This document shows, piece by piece, positions 8,486-17,198 of a DNA stretch of 64,000 nucleotides. The number at the start of each line of letters is the position of its first letter. Positions within the stretch are counted from its first letter, which is position 1. The stretch is from Desulfonema magnum (GTDB taxonomy: Bacteria > Desulfobacterota > Desulfobacteria > Desulfobacterales > 4be13), in assembly GCF_017377395.1 (NCBI RefSeq), contig NZ_CP061800.1:6221633-6285632 (forward strand), in the 5' to 3' direction. The notes beneath the pieces are model-generated. The model ran no database searches. It was given only the letters and a program-made list of their open reading frames with translations, and had not been told where the DNA came from. Both the position numbers and the translations under genes were made by a program.

Positions 8486-8607
8486 ACGGTCTAAGGATGC
8501 CATACCCGCCTGGCAGGTGAGAAGATAACACTTATGGAGATTCAGATTTGGCAAAAGCTGGTAACTGATCACTATGTCAGACGTCAGGTCTTTACACGAG
8601 AGCCAAA

Positions 8608-9360
8608 ATGCGATATGATAATATTTTGGAAAGACTGAAATCTTTGGCTGATCCCGAATCGGTCGCGGGAATGGCACGATTTGGCGTCAATTCGGAAAAT
8701 ACTTATGGCATTTCAATTCCGAATCTGCGAAAGATCGCCGCACAGATTGGCAAAGATCATCTGCTTGCAGCACATCTCTGGTCATCAGGAATTCACGAGG
8801 CCCGGATACTTGCTTGTATGACAGATGCTCCTCAAATGGTCACCCGGGATCAGATGGAACGCCAGGTAAAGGACTTTGACTCCTGGGATATTTGTGATCA
8901 GTGTTGCAACAAGCTTTTTGTTAAAACCGAATTTGCTTATCTGAAAGCAATTGAGTGGACAACCCGGGAAGAAGAATTTGTCAAACGGGCCGGATTTGTT
9001 TTAATGACCCAGGTTGCTGTTCACGATAAACACGCAGATGAGTTGCAGTTTGAGCAGTTTTTTTCGATGATCATAAGAGAAGCTTGGGATGCGAGAAATT
9101 TTGTTAAAAAAGCCGTGAACTGGGCATTGCGACAAATTGGGAAGCGAAATCAGTATTTGAACACGCGTGCCATTGAAATTGCTGAGGATATCAGAAAAAC
9201 AGATTCAAAAGCAGCCCGATGGATCGCCACAGATGCGTTAAGAGAATTAACTGGCGACAATGTTCAGAAAAGACTCAGAAAAAACAAGGTGGGCGAAGCC
9301 ATCTTAAACCCTGGTGACTGCTTACAGGGTGCGTTATTGTTGTGGAGTATATTCCTTTAA
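8608..9360 (+). CDS. DNA alkylation repair protein, AlkD-like
   Basis: A 250-residue all-helical protein of the AlkD/AlkC-type HEAT-repeat DNA glycosylase family (PF08713), which removes cationic alkylated bases from DNA. Family signatures include F-G-V-N-S-E-N-T-Y-G-I-S-I-P-N-L-R near residue 27, the S-W-D-I-C-D-Q-C-C segment near residue 91, N-F-V-K-K-A-V-N-W-A-L-R-Q-I-G-K-R near residue 165, and W-I-A-T-D-A-L-R-E-L near the end. The Trp, Asp and Arg positions typical of the active cleft appear present. The last 25 residues after K-R-L-R-K look like a non-conserved tail, perhaps read-through past an ancestral stop. A cytoplasmic stand-alone gene. Confidence 0.8.
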   Translation: MRYDNILERLKSLADPESVAGMARFGVNSENTYGISIPNLRKIAAQIGKDHLLAAHLWSSGIHEARILACMTDAPQMVTRDQMERQVKDFDSWDICDQCCNKLFVKTEFAYLKAIEWTTREEEFVKRAGFVLMTQVAVHDKHADELQFEQFFSMIIREAWDARNFVKKAVNWALRQIGKRNQYLNTRAIEIAEDIRKTDSKAARWIATDALRELTGDNVQKRLRKNKVGEAILNPGDCLQGALLLWSIFL

Positions 9361-9384
9361 ATCTCAGTTTAAGGAAATGGAACT

Positions 9385-9789
9385 ATGAACAATACGATTT
9401 ATATGAAAGAGGGTTATGTGAAGGTCAATTACAAACCTGAAACCGGAGTTGTGTATATTTTATGGAAGAATCTGTTTAACCAGGATATTGTCCGGGAGTG
9501 CTGTGAACGACAGTTGGAAGAAGTTCACAAGGGCGCAAAAATTCTTGTGGCAAATATCTCAAATGCAAAGGGTGTCGTACTGGAAGAAACTCAGAAATGG
9601 TTTAAAAGCTATCTGTTTCCCGCGTATGCAAAGGCGGGATTAAAAGCAATTATTACTATTGATTCAAAAGTTCTGATAACCCGGTTGACAGCTAGAAGAT
9701 GGACACAGGTAGGTAGTCGTTTTGTTTTCGACATGGTGACGGTCAGATCAAAAGAAGAGGCAGCAAAGACAGCGGCTAACTATTTGTAA
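9385..9789 (+). CDS. STAS/SpoIIAA-like small conserved protein
   Basis: A 134-residue cytoplasmic protein starting at ATG 9385, eight bases after AAGGAAAT. The alternation of strands and helices (V-V-Y-I-L-W, then K-I-L-V-A-N-I-S-N-A-K-G, then G-L-K-A-I-I-T-I-D-S) fits the SpoIIAA/STAS-like fold proteins found as single genes in many Desulfobacterota. A regulatory serine of anti-sigma antagonists cannot be identified with confidence. It stands 24 bases after the AlkD-like gene and may share its transcript. The functional call is by fold impression only. Confidence 0.55.
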   Translation: MNNTIYMKEGYVKVNYKPETGVVYILWKNLFNQDIVRECCERQLEEVHKGAKILVANISNAKGVVLEETQKWFKSYLFPAYAKAGLKAIITIDSKVLITRLTARRWTQVGSRFVFDMVTVRSKEEAAKTAANYL

Positions 9790-9856
9790 GCATTTTATAA
9801 CTGGGTATTGAAGAACGCAGGATTTAAGGTAAGGGATATGGCCGGACGGAAGCGAA

Positions 9857-9923
9857 AGCATATACATGTATATGCTTCAGAAATATATATCTGTATGCGG
9901 CATATGCCGAAATTTTTCGGCAT
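9857..9923. promoter_or_regulatory. Two perfect palindromes upstream of a TA pair
   Basis: AGCATATACATGTATATGCT (9857-9876) is a perfect 20-bp palindrome. ATGCCGAAA and TTTCGGCAT (9904-9912, 9915-9923) form a second hairpin. They lie about 105-170 bases before the DUF4258 gene. Dyads like these are typical operators for autoregulated toxin-antitoxin operons, but they could instead be terminators of the preceding gene. The role is inferred. Confidence 0.45.
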
Positions 9924-10028
9924 AATCCAAGTTATTTTTTCTGCGAGCGGGTAGCCGGTCGGAACAGACAGCGCATAATGAGATATCTGGTTCGGGAGAA
10001 GAAAATCAGAGATAAAAAAGTATGAAAT

Positions 10029-10334
10029 ATGTTTGACATAAGTTGGATACGAAAAAAAATCAGCCAGCGTGAGTATTATTTTACAAGACACGGAGAGCAG
10101 GAACGGCAGAATGATAATCTCACAATCGCCGAGGTCAGAGAATCGCTGCTTAACGGTATGGTTTTGGAACAATACGAAGATGATGCCAGAGGTGAGAGCT
10201 GCCTGGCTGTCGGGTTCACAAATTCGGGAAAACCTCTGCATGTCGTATGCGGCGAGCTTGAGGGAGACCTGGTAATAATCACGGTATATGTTCCGACTCC
10301 GCCCAAATTCAGAAATCCCTATGAGCGAGGTTAA
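10029..10334 (+). CDS. DUF4258 protein, probable mRNA-interferase-type toxin
   Basis: The 101-residue protein carries the DUF4258 signature: R-H-G-E-Q-E-R near residue 20, the I-A-E-V-R-E-S-L-L-N-G helix, a Y-E-D-D segment, and the C-terminal V-I-I-T-V-Y-V-P-T-P-P-K-F. This family has an RelE/MqsR-like fold and is regularly encoded directly before YgiT/MqsA-type zinc-finger proteins, as here (two bases between stop and next ATG). It would act in the cytoplasm by cleaving translated mRNA, with the downstream protein as antitoxin. Key residues look intact and the gene is full length, unlike several other toxins in this window. Confidence 0.75.
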   Translation: MFDISWIRKKISQREYYFTRHGEQERQNDNLTIAEVRESLLNGMVLEQYEDDARGESCLAVGFTNSGKPLHVVCGELEGDLVIITVYVPTPPKFRNPYERG

Positions 10335-10336
10335 AA

Positions 10337-10597
10337 ATGAGTAAGACATGCCATTTTTGCGGAAACAAAAATTTCAGAAACAGCAAGGTACAGTATATTT
10401 ACAAACACAGCGACAGATTTCTCATAGTCAATGACGTGCCGTGCCTGCAATGCGAATACTGCGGAGAACAGTATTTCAGAGGTGATGTTCTCGAAAAAAT
10501 AGAAAAAGAGTTCAACGAGATATACTCTCTCGGAAAAGAAGTGAAAAAGGAAATTCCTGTTCCGGTTGAACACTATGCCGAACTTCAGCCTGCATAG
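10337..10597 (+). CDS. YgiT-type zinc-finger protein (MqsA N-terminal-like antitoxin)
   Basis: An 86-residue protein with two C-x2-C pairs, C-H-F-C-G near residue 5 and C-L-Q-C-E-Y-C-G-E-Q-Y near residue 36, the zinc-binding pattern of YgiT/MqsA N-terminal domains. It lacks the C-terminal helix-turn-helix of full MqsA, as is usual for the short YgiT-type partners of DUF4258 proteins. It is translationally linked to the DUF4258 gene. In this pairing it is the likely antitoxin and may also bind the palindromes upstream, although without an HTH domain autoregulation is uncertain. Confidence 0.75.
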   Translation: MSKTCHFCGNKNFRNSKVQYIYKHSDRFLIVNDVPCLQCEYCGEQYFRGDVLEKIEKEFNEIYSLGKEVKKEIPVPVEHYAELQPA

Positions 10598-11342
10598 TGA
10601 GTGAAAATACGGTTTGTAAAAAAATAACCAGTCGCTGCTTGTGTCAAGTTAAATCCAGATCGTTGGAATTGAACGAAAGTTCATGAAATTCGATAACGTT
10701 GTCCGGCGGGTGATCAGATAATGAGAAAGTCCCGCACGGCTAAAGTGTGGCCGACAGGCCGTAAGTGAAGTCCGAGGGCAAACCCGGCAACGGGCGTCCG
10801 AAGCCGGACGGAACGAGACTGCAGGCTGTGTGACTGAGCCCCGAAATGGGTATGATCGTGGTCAGAAGGACAAGCTTTTGAGAAATCGGAAGCGAAAGCC
10901 GACGTTGTTCAGCGAACGGAAGGCAGCAATCCTGAATGCGATATGGCAAGTGTTCAGGATACCGCCGGGATCTGAGAACAGGGCATGCAATCATGGGGAC
11001 CGCCTGGGAACCTGAGATATCCGCATGTTTCCCTGCGAAGAGAGAAAGGTATGAGGATATCCGGTCAGAGGACAAAATCCCGGCGCAGATCAGGAAGCCC
11101 CGCCGTGCTGACGAGTCTGCTGAAAGGCGGAGACACAGACATAAAAGAAGGGCAAAGCAGGGTATCAGGGGAGGATGGCGAAGAGCGGACGAACCTGAGA
11201 GGGACATGCGGAAGTCCTAGCGGATCATAGCACCGGTGGACGGAAAAAAAAAGAAAGCCGTTCGACAGGGCGGGGAGACAAAGCCCGTGCGACCCGCCGC
11301 AGGGAAGGAGAAGCAGGGTATGACGCTCTGCTGACAGGAACT

Positions 11343-12746
11343 ATGGGAGACACACAGAGGTCACAAACCATATCAGCAGAAAATCAGGAGACTGCGGAAC
11401 AGACAGACCGTAATCCCGGAATGATGAGCAGCGGCCTGAAAGCCGGCATAAGCCCGCCGGTATTAGTGGGAGAAACATCCTTCGGAACGGTCCGGGTATT
11501 GGCGGAAAACAATCCTGACATGATTTTCACATCCCTGGCACACCGGATTGATCTCAGCTTGCTGAGAGATTCATTCCGGGCAGTCCGGATAAGTGAGGCT
11601 GCCGGAGCTGACGGGGTGACGGCAAAGAAATACGCCGAAAATCCTGATACAAACCTCTGTAATCTGTATCAGCGGCTGCGGAGAGGTCAGTACGCCGCAA
11701 CACCGGTGAAACGGATATGGCTGGAGAAGGAAGACGGGAGCAAACGTCCGATTGGTATCCCGGCGCCGGAGGACAAAATTGTTCAGAAAGCGGTGGAAAC
11801 CGTCTTATACGTCATATATAATGTTGATTTTTATGACTTTTCTCACGGATTCCGAAAGGGTCACAGTCAGCATGAGGCAATTCACGAAATTCGTGAAAAA
11901 TGCCTGAAACTGAATATTAACTGGATCGCGGATGCGGATGTGAGCGGATTTTTTGACAACATAAACCACAAACTGTTGCAGGACATGATAAGCCGGAGGG
12001 TAAACGACGGCGGAATACGGAGACTGATCGGAAAATGGCTGAAAGTCGGAGTTCTCGATGAAGGGAAACTGAGCCGTTCGGAAAGCGGGACACCGCAGGG
12101 CGGCGTGATCTCACCCCTTCTGGCAAACATATTCCTGCATAACGTGTTGGATGACTGGTTTGTAAAAGAGGTGAGGCCACGGATGAAAGGGAGGTGCTTC
12201 ATCATCCGATGGGCGGATGATTTCATAATCGGTCTCGGGGCGAAGTCAGACGCAGTGAGGATAATGGAAGTGCTGCCGAAACGGTTTGAACGGTTCGGTC
12301 TTTCTCTGAACATGGGAAAGACGAAGCTGGTGAAGTTCGGGAAACCGGACAAAGCCGGAAGGTACAAACCCGGAACATTCGATTTTCCCGGTTTCACCTT
12401 TTACCGGGCAAAATCCCTCCGGGGATTCTGGGTGATTAGGAAGAAGACAGCGAGGAAACGTCTTATGCGTTTTATGAAAACGCTGTGGGACTGGTGTATG
12501 AGGAATCGCCACAAACCCCTGAAGGAACAGCATAAAGCACTTTGTGAGAAGTTGCGGGGCTACTTCCAATATTTCGGAGTGCGAAGCAACTACAGGGCGC
12601 TGGAAACTGTTCGCAATCATGCGGTGAAAGCGTGGCGGTTCTGGCTGAGTCGCCGGAGTCACAAGGGCGGACTGAGCTGGGAGAAGTATGAGAAAATAAT
12701 CTCAGACTTTCCGTTACCTCTGCCCAGAATAATCCACAACATCTGA
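11343..12746 (+). CDS. Group II intron reverse transcriptase/maturase
   Basis: A 467-residue intron-encoded protein that promotes splicing and retrohoming of its host intron. Reverse transcriptase blocks are visible in order: G-A-D-G-V-T-A-K near residue 88, K-R-P-I-G-I-P near residue 133, the D-A-D-V-S-G-F-F-D-N-I motif near residue 197, S-G-T-P-Q-G-G-V-I-S-P-L-L-A-N near residue 247, and the catalytic W-A-D-D box near residue 290. Most relatives have Y-A-D-D, so the Trp is a small oddity, but both catalytic Asp are kept. The maturase (GIIM) domain follows with G-Y-F-Q-Y-F-G-V near residue 408. No C-terminal HNH endonuclease is present. The gene is intact, so the intron may be active. Confidence 0.9.
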   Translation: MGDTQRSQTISAENQETAEQTDRNPGMMSSGLKAGISPPVLVGETSFGTVRVLAENNPDMIFTSLAHRIDLSLLRDSFRAVRISEAAGADGVTAKKYAENPDTNLCNLYQRLRRGQYAATPVKRIWLEKEDGSKRPIGIPAPEDKIVQKAVETVLYVIYNVDFYDFSHGFRKGHSQHEAIHEIREKCLKLNINWIADADVSGFFDNINHKLLQDMISRRVNDGGIRRLIGKWLKVGVLDEGKLSRSESGTPQGGVISPLLANIFLHNVLDDWFVKEVRPRMKGRCFIIRWADDFIIGLGAKSDAVRIMEVLPKRFERFGLSLNMGKTKLVKFGKPDKAGRYKPGTFDFPGFTFYRAKSLRGFWVIRKKTARKRLMRFMKTLWDWCMRNRHKPLKEQHKALCEKLRGYFQYFGVRSNYRALETVRNHAVKAWRFWLSRRSHKGGLSWEKYEKIISDFPLPLPRIIHNI

Positions 12747-12828
12747 AGAGTCTGCGGGGCAGCAAAAGTTATGCGCCAAAAGGGGTCGTGCCTGTTTGGT
12801 TGCTGAGGGGGTGAAAACTCTCAGCACC

Positions 12829-12900
12829 GAGGAACCGGATGAGGGAAATCTTCACGTCCGGATCTGTGGGGGGTGCGCCTGGTAACAGGCGCATCTACCC
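12829..12900 (+). ncRNA. Group II intron domains V and VI
   Basis: Downstream of the maturase, ACCGGATGAGGGAAATCTTC and the matching CACGTCCGGAT form the domain V hairpin typical of bacterial group II ribozymes. The following GGTGCGCCTGG and CAGGCGCATC arms form domain VI, with unpaired A residues in its loop region that could supply the branch point. These domains perform the chemical steps of splicing. Confidence 0.65.
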
Positions 12901-13089
12901 GGAACCGGATGGCGGGGGCTGTTTCTCGGATGAAAGCCTCAGCGAATCCTCTGCCGCCGCTGATTTAATCGCTATATTTTTCTCAGTAATGCAAGGCGGG
13001 TGTGAAAGGAGAAGGGGCATTGCTGTACAGCTCCTTTTCCAATCTGACTTGCAATATTAACTTGCAAACAAAAAGGAAACAGGGAACAA

Positions 13090-13329
13090 ATGCGACAAAA
13101 CATTGAAAATCTGACCACGGAACTAATTAGACTGCCAAGGAGAGAGCGTCTGGAACTAGTCAGATTTCTTCTTTTCCTTGATAACCGCTCTTCGGATTCC
13201 GATAACGATATTGAATCAGCGTGGGAAAAGGAAATCACGGACAGAGTCCGTGCTGTTGATGACGGAACAGCAATCGGTATTGATTACGACAGGGCAATGC
13301 AAAAAATTGAAAAGCGGTTCATACAATGA
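13090..13329 (+). CDS. Addiction-module antitoxin (PF09720-like)
   Basis: A 79-residue protein of the addiction-module component family. An N-terminal helical part (I-E-N-L-T-T-E-L-I-R-L-P-R-R-E-R-L-E-L) resembles the start of these antitoxins, and an acidic C-terminal half would wrap the toxin. A binding site (AGGAAACAGGG) precedes the ATG. It overlaps the ParE-like toxin by four bases (ATGA), the standard antitoxin-first arrangement. It probably neutralises the toxin and represses the operon. Confidence 0.8.
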   Translation: MRQNIENLTTELIRLPRRERLELVRFLLFLDNRSSDSDNDIESAWEKEITDRVRAVDDGTAIGIDYDRAMQKIEKRFIQ

Positions 13330-13634
13330 AAAAAATAATTCTTCAGCAGGCATTCGAGGAACTGAATGATGCCATAGCATATTATGAGGAACAGCAGACA
13401 GGACTGGGACTGAGGCTGAGGCTGAAGGAGGAGTTCGAGCGGCATGTCAGCTGGATTTTGGGCAATTCCGACGTTCCGAGGGTTCGCGGAGGCGGCTACC
13501 ACCGTGTCAATCTCAGAACATTTCCATATTACATCGCCTACATTGTCCGTAAAAACACCTTATGGATTATTGCCGTCGCACACGGTCATCGCAGACCCGA
13601 ATACTGGATTAAAAGAAAAAACGAAATCATCTGA
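13326..13634 (+). CDS. RelE/ParE family toxin
   Basis: A 102-residue full-length RelE/ParE-fold toxin: an N-terminal helical hairpin (A-F-E-E-L-N-D-A-I-A-Y-Y-E-E-Q) followed by the beta sheet with R-V-N-L-R-T-F-P-Y-Y-I-A-Y and V-A-H-G-H-R-R-P-E-Y-W, the signature end of this group. It acts on gyrase or ribosome-bound mRNA; the target cannot be read from sequence. The gene ends 18 bases before a probable attC site, so the TA pair may be, or derive from, an integron cassette. Confidence 0.85.
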   Translation: MKKIILQQAFEELNDAIAYYEEQQTGLGLRLRLKEEFERHVSWILGNSDVPRVRGGGYHRVNLRTFPYYIAYIVRKNTLWIIAVAHGHRRPEYWIKRKNEII

Positions 13635-13652
13635 CAATAGCATTGTCAGAAA

Positions 13653-13743
13653 ATATAACCCTCAAATGAAGCGGACGGGGCTACTTGTCGGTTAGCGAAG
13701 TTGCTGACTCAACCCGCCCCGCCGCTTATTTTAGGCGTTAGGT
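13653..13743 (+). other. Probable integron attC recombination site
   Basis: The segment folds like attC. A 7-base left core ATATAAC (13653-13659) faces the right core GTTAGGT (13737-13743, matching GTTRRRY). Inner arms CCTCAAAT-AAGCGG-A-CGGGG and CCCCG-CCGCTT-ATTTTAGG pair almost completely and leave a single extra A unpaired, the kind of extrahelical base that attC sites use for strand choice. A variable 36-base terminal segment lies between. No integrase gene is in the window, so this would be a lone (CALIN-like) site. Inferred from structure only. Confidence 0.5.
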
Positions 13744-14011
13744 TTTTTGTAGAAAATATTTTTTGTAGAAATATGAATGACAAAAATAATATTACTCCAT
13801 GCCCCGAAGTTTTCTTTTGTGAGTGCGATGGGCAAAATTCCGTAAATGAAGCGGACGGGGCTACTTGTCGGTTAGCGAAGTTGCTGACTCAACCCGCCCC
13901 GCCGCTTATTTTAGGCGTTAGGTTTTTTGTAGAAAATATTTTTTGTAGAAATATGAATGACAAAAATAATATTACTCCATGCCCCGAAGTTTTCTTTTGT
14001 GAGTGCGATGG
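13664..14011 (+). repeat. 168-bp direct duplication, 180-bp period
   Basis: Bases 13664-13831 and 13844-14011 are identical, separated by 12 bases. The repeat includes most of the attC-like structure plus the first 26 codons or so of the following small gene, so the second copy keeps the gene and the first is a truncated copy. The second attC-like copy lacks the left core. Confidence 0.95.
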
Positions 14012-14189
14012 AGGCGAAATTCCGTTGGTGGGAAAGATAGAAGAGAGTGCCGATCTGCCCGCTTTATGCTTATACTGGCGTTGTGGCTGCACTATTCTCT
14101 ATTTTAATGTAATAGATTCCAATAACAAATGGATAGCTACCTTCACGATGCGGGATATTCATCAAAACAAGGATGAAAAATTTCTCTAA
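13953..14189 (+). CDS. Small hypothetical protein after the attC-like site
   Basis: A 78-residue protein starting M-N-D-K-N-N-I-T-P-C-P, with the cysteine pair F-C-E-C near residue 16 and C-G-C near residue 47 and several hydrophobic strands. The family is not recognised. A longer in-frame reading from 13701 runs through the duplication and the attC-like site and is not credible as one protein. Its position just downstream of a probable attC right core is typical of a cassette gene, but no second site follows its stop. Confidence 0.45.
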   Translation: MNDKNNITPCPEVFFCECDGGEIPLVGKIEESADLPALCLYWRCGCTILYFNVIDSNNKWIATFTMRDIHQNKDEKFL

Positions 14190-14206
14190 TAATTATCAGA
14201 TGCTGT

Positions 14207-16981
14207 TCATGGCGTTATCATCTCTGCAATAATGCCTAAAACATAAATCACTTCTTCTGCCCCTATCTTGTCATCCTGATTCGCATCCGCACAGATTGTG
14301 ATTTTCTCGGTACTGACATCTGCGCCGCGGACTAATTTCAGGGTCAGGATGGTATCTCTCAAATCAACGGTCCCGTCGTCATTAATATCGCCAAAGACGA
14401 CAGATTCATCACCTGTCTGCGGCTTTGCGCTGTCTGAGACAACCTGTAACGTATAAACAGCATCTTCCATTTCAGCTTTGCCGTCACCGTCCGTGTCAGC
14501 TCCGCTGAGAGTGATAAACACAGTGCCGGACAGCAGTTTCAGGGTTAAAATGGCGTCTGCCAGATCAGCAGTGCCGTTATTATTAATATCCCCTTTGTCA
14601 GTGATGCGTTTAAAAGCAGCGGTTATGGAACTGTCTTGGATTATTTCTTTAAATTCGTAAACGCCCTGCCCTGATTCATCCGGTTCAATGTCTTCTGTAA
14701 CCGAACCCACCTGAACCGCTTCTATCTCATAACAGGCGTCAGGCGTAATCGTAAAGCTCTGATTCAGTCCGTGGGGGACAATTATTTTTCCATCTTTTAT
14801 CGTCACATCACCGATCGGTTCAATTTTTCCGTTATCTCCGGCAATGGTTTCTATGGCATGGGTTTCAAATACGGCCAGGATTGTATGATCAGCCGTTACA
14901 TTTGAAAACGTATATTCAGTTTTCGCCCCCACAGATACACCGTTGATCAGCACATCAATTAACGACCTGCCTTCATCCGGGATGATTGTAAATTTCTGAT
15001 CTTCCCTGTCTATTACAATTACATCGCCGGCCGGCTCAATACTTCCCCCCGCGCCAGCGACAGCGCCTGTTATGGTGTGTATGTCATCACCTTCAAATAT
15101 GGCATGGATACGGTGATTTTCAGCCCTTACATCTTCAAAAATATATTCGTCTGTTACTTCTTGCAAGTCCTTGCCGTTCACCCTCACCTCAAGCAGCGGA
15201 TGGGCTTCATCCTTTGGCGTGATCTGAAATATCTGATTTTCTCCGCAGTTCACAACCACATCGCCGGATGGCTCAATGGTTCCGTTTTTTCCGGCGCTGG
15301 CTGCAATGATATAGGTCTTTTTTTCAAAAACAGCCCGGATAATATGGTTACTTTGCACATCGGTGAAGGTGAAAGTATTGTCTGTAAGTTCTGTCTCATT
15401 GTCTGTTACGAGTTCTTTAAACTCATAGCAATCATCTGTGATTTCTGTGGTAAATGCCTGATCTGCGCCGCATTCCACTTCCACAGTGCCTGAAGGCGAG
15501 ATGTTTCCTCCCTCGTCCGCGCTGGCTTCTATGGTGTACATAATTTTTTCAAAGGTGGCATGAATCGTATGATTGGCTGTCACTTTCTCGAATGTGTATG
15601 CGTTTATGGCTCCCTTTGACTCGTCATCCACGATGACATCTTTTACCTTGTAGCATTCGGCAGGTATGATTTCAAATGTTTTGTCATCTCCAGGCGCGAC
15701 TTTTACAGAGCCGGAAGGATTTATACTGCCGGTATCACCTGCGCTGGCTTCTATGGTATGGTAATCTGCCACAAAAATCGCATGAATTGTATGGCTGGCC
15801 CCTGTCAGATTATTCGCAGTAAATGTGTAAGAACTTACAGGTCCCCCCACAGAAACGCCGTCAACCAGGACATCGCTTAACTGATAGCCATTCGCAGTGT
15901 CAGGTGTTATATCAAATCGCTGACTGCCGCAGACCAATGTCACAGGTTCCGCAGGGGATATGCTGCCTCCCCGACCATCCGCGGGTGCCACGGACGGCGT
16001 TATGCTGTAATTGTTAATAGCGAAACTGGCCGCTATGGTATAGTTATTGCGGATATTTTCCAATGTGTAGGAACTCACTGCACCGACAGAAGCGTTGTTT
16101 ACTTTGACATTTGAGATATAGTAGCAGTCAGGAGCCGTGGTATCAGGTGTTATGGTGAATGTCCTGCTCTGTCCGCAGTTTACTGTCACAGGGCTGGCAG
16201 GAGAAATACTGCCTCCGGCTCCGGACACTTGGGGGGTCACAGTGAATTGTCTGATCACAAAATCAGCTTCCAATGTGTGATTTTCAGTTTCGCATGTCAC
16301 ATTTTCAAATGTGTGGGAACTTACAGCCCCTAGTGAAACACTATCCGCTCTCACATCTGATATCTGATAGCAGTCATCAGGAACAATGTCGAATCTCTGA
16401 TCTGTTCCCTCTTCCACAGGCACAACAGCCCCGGAAGGCGTGATGCTTCCGTGACTTCCCGAAGTCACTGCGATATCGCATGTTGGGGTGATTTTCCCGG
16501 AAATCCATTCTGTTGGAAATACAAACGGAGGATTATCTGTGTTTATAATCCAGGACTTGGTGTTATCAAACGTCAGAAGCGCATGTTCCTCGCTTTTCAA
16601 GGAAAATGTTATGATTGCAAGGGGACCGTTTCCGCTTGCTCCTTCTCCGGGAGGAAGACTGAAAGCCCCAAAGGTGAGTGTTCCATGATCATTATCAATG
16701 GTTTTAAAGACCGGATCCCATATCCTTCTGCCCGTGCTTCCCAAAAAATCACCTAAGACAACATCCTCAACGGTGACAATGGCATCATCATAGTTCAAAT
16801 CAAATTGAAAACCGCCAAGCTTAGTAACATTTTCAATGACAACCTCAAATGTGCCTGTCTCTCCCGAAGCAGGCGGCTCAATAAATTTCGGGCTGATTTT
16901 CACTTCCACAGCATGTGTCATATCTGACCAGCTCAGGACAGATATAATGATAACCATAAGATAAACAAATAATTTTTTCAT
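14207..16981 (-). CDS. Secreted protein with cohesin, eight InlB-like repeats and dockerins
   Basis: A 924-residue exported protein. It has a signal peptide (residues 1-24) and an N-terminal cohesin-like domain at about 25-165 (I-S-P-K-F-I-E-P-P at the start, G-G-F-Q-F-D-L-N-Y-D, then F-G-A-F-S-L-P-P and L-A-I-I-T-F-S-L). Eight divergent InlB-B-type repeats of 75-85 residues follow (about 170-790), each with G-x-I-x-P-x-G, a central F-x-I-x-P-D and an end like H-T-I-x-A-x-F. Two dockerin-like regions with Asp/Asn-rich calcium loops come last (D-I-N-N-N-G-T-A-D near 799; D-I-N-D-D-G-T-V-D near 865). It starts at ATG 16981 after AGGAGTG. It may act as both receptor and ligand in a surface assembly with the large dockerin protein near 50-57 kb. 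Confidence 0.85.
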   Translation of the reverse strand: MKKLFVYLMVIIISVLSWSDMTHAVEVKISPKFIEPPASGETGTFEVVIENVTKLGGFQFDLNYDDAIVTVEDVVLGDFLGSTGRRIWDPVFKTIDNDHGTLTFGAFSLPPGEGASGNGPLAIITFSLKSEEHALLTFDNTKSWIINTDNPPFVFPTEWISGKITPTCDIAVTSGSHGSITPSGAVVPVEEGTDQRFDIVPDDCYQISDVRADSVSLGAVSSHTFENVTCETENHTLEADFVIRQFTVTPQVSGAGGSISPASPVTVNCGQSRTFTITPDTTAPDCYYISNVKVNNASVGAVSSYTLENIRNNYTIAASFAINNYSITPSVAPADGRGGSISPAEPVTLVCGSQRFDITPDTANGYQLSDVLVDGVSVGGPVSSYTFTANNLTGASHTIHAIFVADYHTIEASAGDTGSINPSGSVKVAPGDDKTFEIIPAECYKVKDVIVDDESKGAINAYTFEKVTANHTIHATFEKIMYTIEASADEGGNISPSGTVEVECGADQAFTTEITDDCYEFKELVTDNETELTDNTFTFTDVQSNHIIRAVFEKKTYIIAASAGKNGTIEPSGDVVVNCGENQIFQITPKDEAHPLLEVRVNGKDLQEVTDEYIFEDVRAENHRIHAIFEGDDIHTITGAVAGAGGSIEPAGDVIVIDREDQKFTIIPDEGRSLIDVLINGVSVGAKTEYTFSNVTADHTILAVFETHAIETIAGDNGKIEPIGDVTIKDGKIIVPHGLNQSFTITPDACYEIEAVQVGSVTEDIEPDESGQGVYEFKEIIQDSSITAAFKRITDKGDINNNGTADLADAILTLKLLSGTVFITLSGADTDGDGKAEMEDAVYTLQVVSDSAKPQTGDESVVFGDINDDGTVDLRDTILTLKLVRGADVSTEKITICADANQDDKIGAEEVIYVLGIIAEMITP

Positions 16982-17198
16982 GGATCACTCCTGAATAAAG
17001 GGTTCATAGGGGGATGAATCGCAACTCCGATAATGGTGAAAATTTGGGATTATTTAAACCGGATAAGGAAGGATGTCAAGGTTATCTTACGCGTCATTGC
17101 GGACGTTTAGCGTCCTGATTCCGCCTGCTGGCCGGGACGCGAAGCAGGGGAACGAGGGGAAACGAGGATATGTGTAAATTTTTGATCTGCTGATAATC

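Larger units (their letters stand above)
10700..12905 (+). mobile_element. Group II intron with reverse transcriptase
   Basis: A structured, G/C-rich leader of about 640 bases precedes a full-length intron-encoded reverse transcriptase. It is followed by a segment with the form of ribozyme domain V (about 12829-12866, with GAAA-type loop and matching GGAT/GTCC arms) and domain VI (12870-12900, GTGCGCCTGG...CAGGCGCAT). The 3' end is probably near 12905. The 5' boundary is placed near 10700 because the sequence changes from A/T-rich to structured G/C-rich there, but the exact first base is uncertain. It sits between two toxin-antitoxin pairs, not inside a recognisable gene. Confidence 0.75.

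Noticed and set aside
13701..14189. 162-codon frame reading through the duplicated segment
   Set aside because: It contains two copies of the same 168 bases including the attC-like structure. The gene is better read from 13953.
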